This document shows, piece by piece, positions 62,617 through 64,000 of a stretch of DNA of 64,000 bases. A program made the translations under genes and the position numbers. Under the pieces are notes generated by a model. It did no database searches and was not told the DNA's origin. It saw only the letters and a list, made by a program, of their open reading frames with translations. Source of the stretch: Microbacterium thalassium (GTDB taxonomy: Bacteria; Actinomycetota; Actinomycetes; Actinomycetales; Microbacteriaceae); the NCBI RefSeq assembly GCF_014208045.1, contig NZ_JACHML010000001.1:1240001-1304000 (forward strand). The letters are read 5' to 3'. The first letter of the stretch is position 1, and each line of letters begins with the position of its first letter.

Positions 62617-63830
62617 GAGATGACTCCGGGGACGTCGATGCCGTTGACGCGCAGCATGCCGTGCCAGCGGATCGCCGCCAGCTCGGGCTTCTCGAGCGCG
62701 CCGGACGCGTTGGCGAGCTCGACGATGCGCGACAGGTGCGGAAGGCTGCGGGCCGAGTGGAGGCCGCCGACCATCTGGAACGCGCTCTGGTGCCCGTTCA
62801 GCCACGACAGGAACGCGACGCCGGTCTTGTAGTAGAACGTCGGCGCGGCGAAGATCTGACGGCTGAGCCCCTCGGTGGGGTCGAGGATCTCGAAGTAGCG
62901 GTCGGGGTCGCCGGCGTCGAGTGCCTGGATCGCCGCCGAGGCGACCGGCGTGATCGCGGCGAACGCGCCCAGCAGCGCGTCGGAGTGCTGGCGGGGGCTC
63001 GCGGGGTTCCGCTCGGGCTGACGCGCCTGCGGCACGTCCTGCCCGCCGATGAGCCCGACGTAGTTGAAGTCGTCGCCGGTGAACATGCGCACGCCCTCGG
63101 GAAGGCGCTCGCGCACCGACACCTCGGATGCCGCATCCAGCAGGCTCATCTTCACACCCGCGACCTTGTCGGCGTTCTCTCCGATGACCTCGAGCAGGAC
63201 CTCGGAAGCCGTCTGCCAGTCGTCCGCGCCGAAGTAGCCCGCGAGCACCGGGTCGAAGGCCGTGCCGAGCCAGTGGAGGACGACCGGGACGGTCGCCGAC
63301 TGCAGCACCTCGCGGTAGACGTGCCGGTAGTCGTCGGCGGACTGCCCGACGCGGGCGAGGTGGCGCGAGGCCATGAGCACGGGGCCCGCGCCCTGCTCCT
63401 CGGTGAAGTGCAGCTGCTCCTTGTACGCGTCGATCACCTGGGGGATCGAGATGTGCTCGTCGTCGACGTGGTCGGTGTTGACGCCGACGACGACCGAGCC
63501 GCCCTCTTCGCGGGCGACCTGCGCCGAGCGCGCGATGAGGTCGCGCGTCGCTGCGGCATCCAGTCCCATGTTCCGCTGGGCGGTGTCCATGGCATCGGCG
63601 ACGCCGAGGCCCCACGAGTAGACCGCGCGGCGGAAGTCGAGGGTCGCATCCCAGTCGACCTCGGCGGGCTGCCCGGGGGTGTTGTCGGCGTGGGTCTTCG
63701 GGACCACGTGCGCGGCAGCGTACGCGACGCGGCTGCGCAGCGGGCCGTCGGGCTTGGTGTACCCGGGGGCTTCTGAGAGCGCGACCCGGGTCGTCGCGCC
63801 CTCCGCCGAGAGCAGGGTGAGCTGGCTCAT
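62613..63830 (-). CDS. DUF993 protein (DHDPS-like aldolase family)
   Basis: A 405-residue protein annotated in relatives as DUF993 or dihydrodipicolinate-synthase-family. VVVGVNTDHVDDEHISI, VPVVLHWLGTAFDPVLAGYFG, VAGVKMSLLDAASEV with a candidate Schiff-base Lys and RMFTGDDFNYVGLIGG outline a TIM barrel. The reaction is unknown. It sits between a Gfo/Idh gene and a keto-sugar isomerase gene, which suggests cleavage of an oxidised sugar. ATG 63830 lies 5 bases after the oxidoreductase stop. Confidence 0.82.
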   Translation of the reverse strand: MSQLTLLSAEGATTRVALSEAPGYTKPDGPLRSRVAYAAAHVVPKTHADNTPGQPAEVDWDATLDFRRAVYSWGLGVADAMDTAQRNMGLDAAATRDLIARSAQVAREEGGSVVVGVNTDHVDDEHISIPQVIDAYKEQLHFTEEQGAGPVLMASRHLARVGQSADDYRHVYREVLQSATVPVVLHWLGTAFDPVLAGYFGADDWQTASEVLLEVIGENADKVAGVKMSLLDAASEVSVRERLPEGVRMFTGDDFNYVGLIGGQDVPQARQPERNPASPRQHSDALLGAFAAITPVASAAIQALDAGDPDRYFEILDPTEGLSRQIFAAPTFYYKTGVAFLSWLNGHQSAFQMVGGLHSARSLPHLSRIVELANASGALEKPELAAIRWHGMLRVNGIDVPGVIS

Positions 63831-63835
63831 CGCGT

Positions 63836-64000
63836 TCAGTCCAGCGACAGCGTCGGCAGCTCGACCTTGCGGCCCTCGCGGTCGGACTGCAGGCCGGCCT
63901 CGGCCAGCAGCACGCCGCGGGCGCCCGACAGCAGATCGAACTCGTAGTCGGTGCCCAGCACGTAGGACTCGAGGAACTCCTCCCACTGCTGGCGGAAGCC
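63836..64000 (-). CDS. Gfo/Idh/MocA-family oxidoreductase, C-terminal end (partial)
   Basis: The 54 residues in the window read GFRQQWEEFLESYVLG...FDLLSGARGVLLAEAGLQSDREGRKVELPTLSLD. This is the usual C-terminal end of Gfo/Idh/MocA proteins of the inositol/sugar dehydrogenase type. The rest lies beyond the right edge. It is 5 bases upstream of DUF993 and belongs to the same operon. Confidence 0.8.
   Translation of the reverse strand, partial: GFRQQWEEFLESYVLGTDYEFDLLSGARGVLLAEAGLQSDREGRKVELPTLSLD

Overview
The window is 64 kb of very GC-rich, gene-dense DNA with short intergenic gaps, many ATGA and GTGA start/stop overlaps, frequent GTG starts, and several genes whose start codon lies only 6-8 bases after a TANNNT hexamer (leaderless mRNAs). 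With a DUF7882-type protein (a family I know from Microbacteriaceae, often mislabelled as ATP-dependent DNA ligase), an F420-type LLM oxidoreductase and DUF993, this points to an actinobacterium of the Microbacteriaceae, probably Microbacterium or a close relative. It is ordinary chromosome: no rRNA, tRNA, IS element, phage gene, CRISPR array or origin was seen. No gene-free stretch exceeds 300 bases.

The dominant theme is use of plant-type carbohydrates under local repressors. From left to right: the end of a transglutaminase-like gene; a divergent GH3 enzyme; two MarR regulators and a two-gene DUF7882 unit; a serine hydrolase; a complete L-rhamnose operon (rhaM, rhaI, an esterase, the aldolase/dehydrogenase fusion rhaEW, and rhaB) divergent from its LacI-type repressor, with two operators and a clear promoter; a DUF4242 protein, a large LuxR ATPase regulator and an alditol-oxidase-like enzyme (13-17.5 kb); then a TetR gene divergent from an operon of a soluble GH3, a membrane-anchored GH3 with permuted domain order, and a membrane-anchored esterase (17.5-24.5 kb).

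From 24.5 to 44.6 kb comes a mixed region: MarR with two MFS exporters; a coiled-coil protein; alpha/beta hydrolases; a lipoate ligase with its accessory domain moved to the N terminus, coupled to an orphan DNA methyltransferase; an LLM oxidoreductase; a TetR/carboxylesterase pair divergent from a sugar MFS/GH3 pair; and a TetR-ABC exporter unit with DUF218 and haloperoxidase-like genes upstream.

From 44.6 to 64 kb sugar catabolism returns: galT-galK divergent from a LacI repressor, galE, a ThuA-like gene and glycerate kinase; a KGSA dehydrogenase flanked by two copies of a palindromic repeat; an operon (Gfo/Idh, SDR, enolase-superfamily enzyme, kdgD) that with the KGSA dehydrogenase could form an oxidative hexuronate/hexarate route to 2-oxoglutarate; two LacI regulators; a GH127 beta-L-arabinofuranosidase; and an operon of sugar-phosphate isomerase, DUF993 and Gfo/Idh genes running off the right edge. 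Together the window looks like a set of modules for rhamnose, arabinose, galactose, uronic acids and beta-glucosides, the sugars of pectin and hemicellulose side chains, each with its own repressor and near-palindromic operator.
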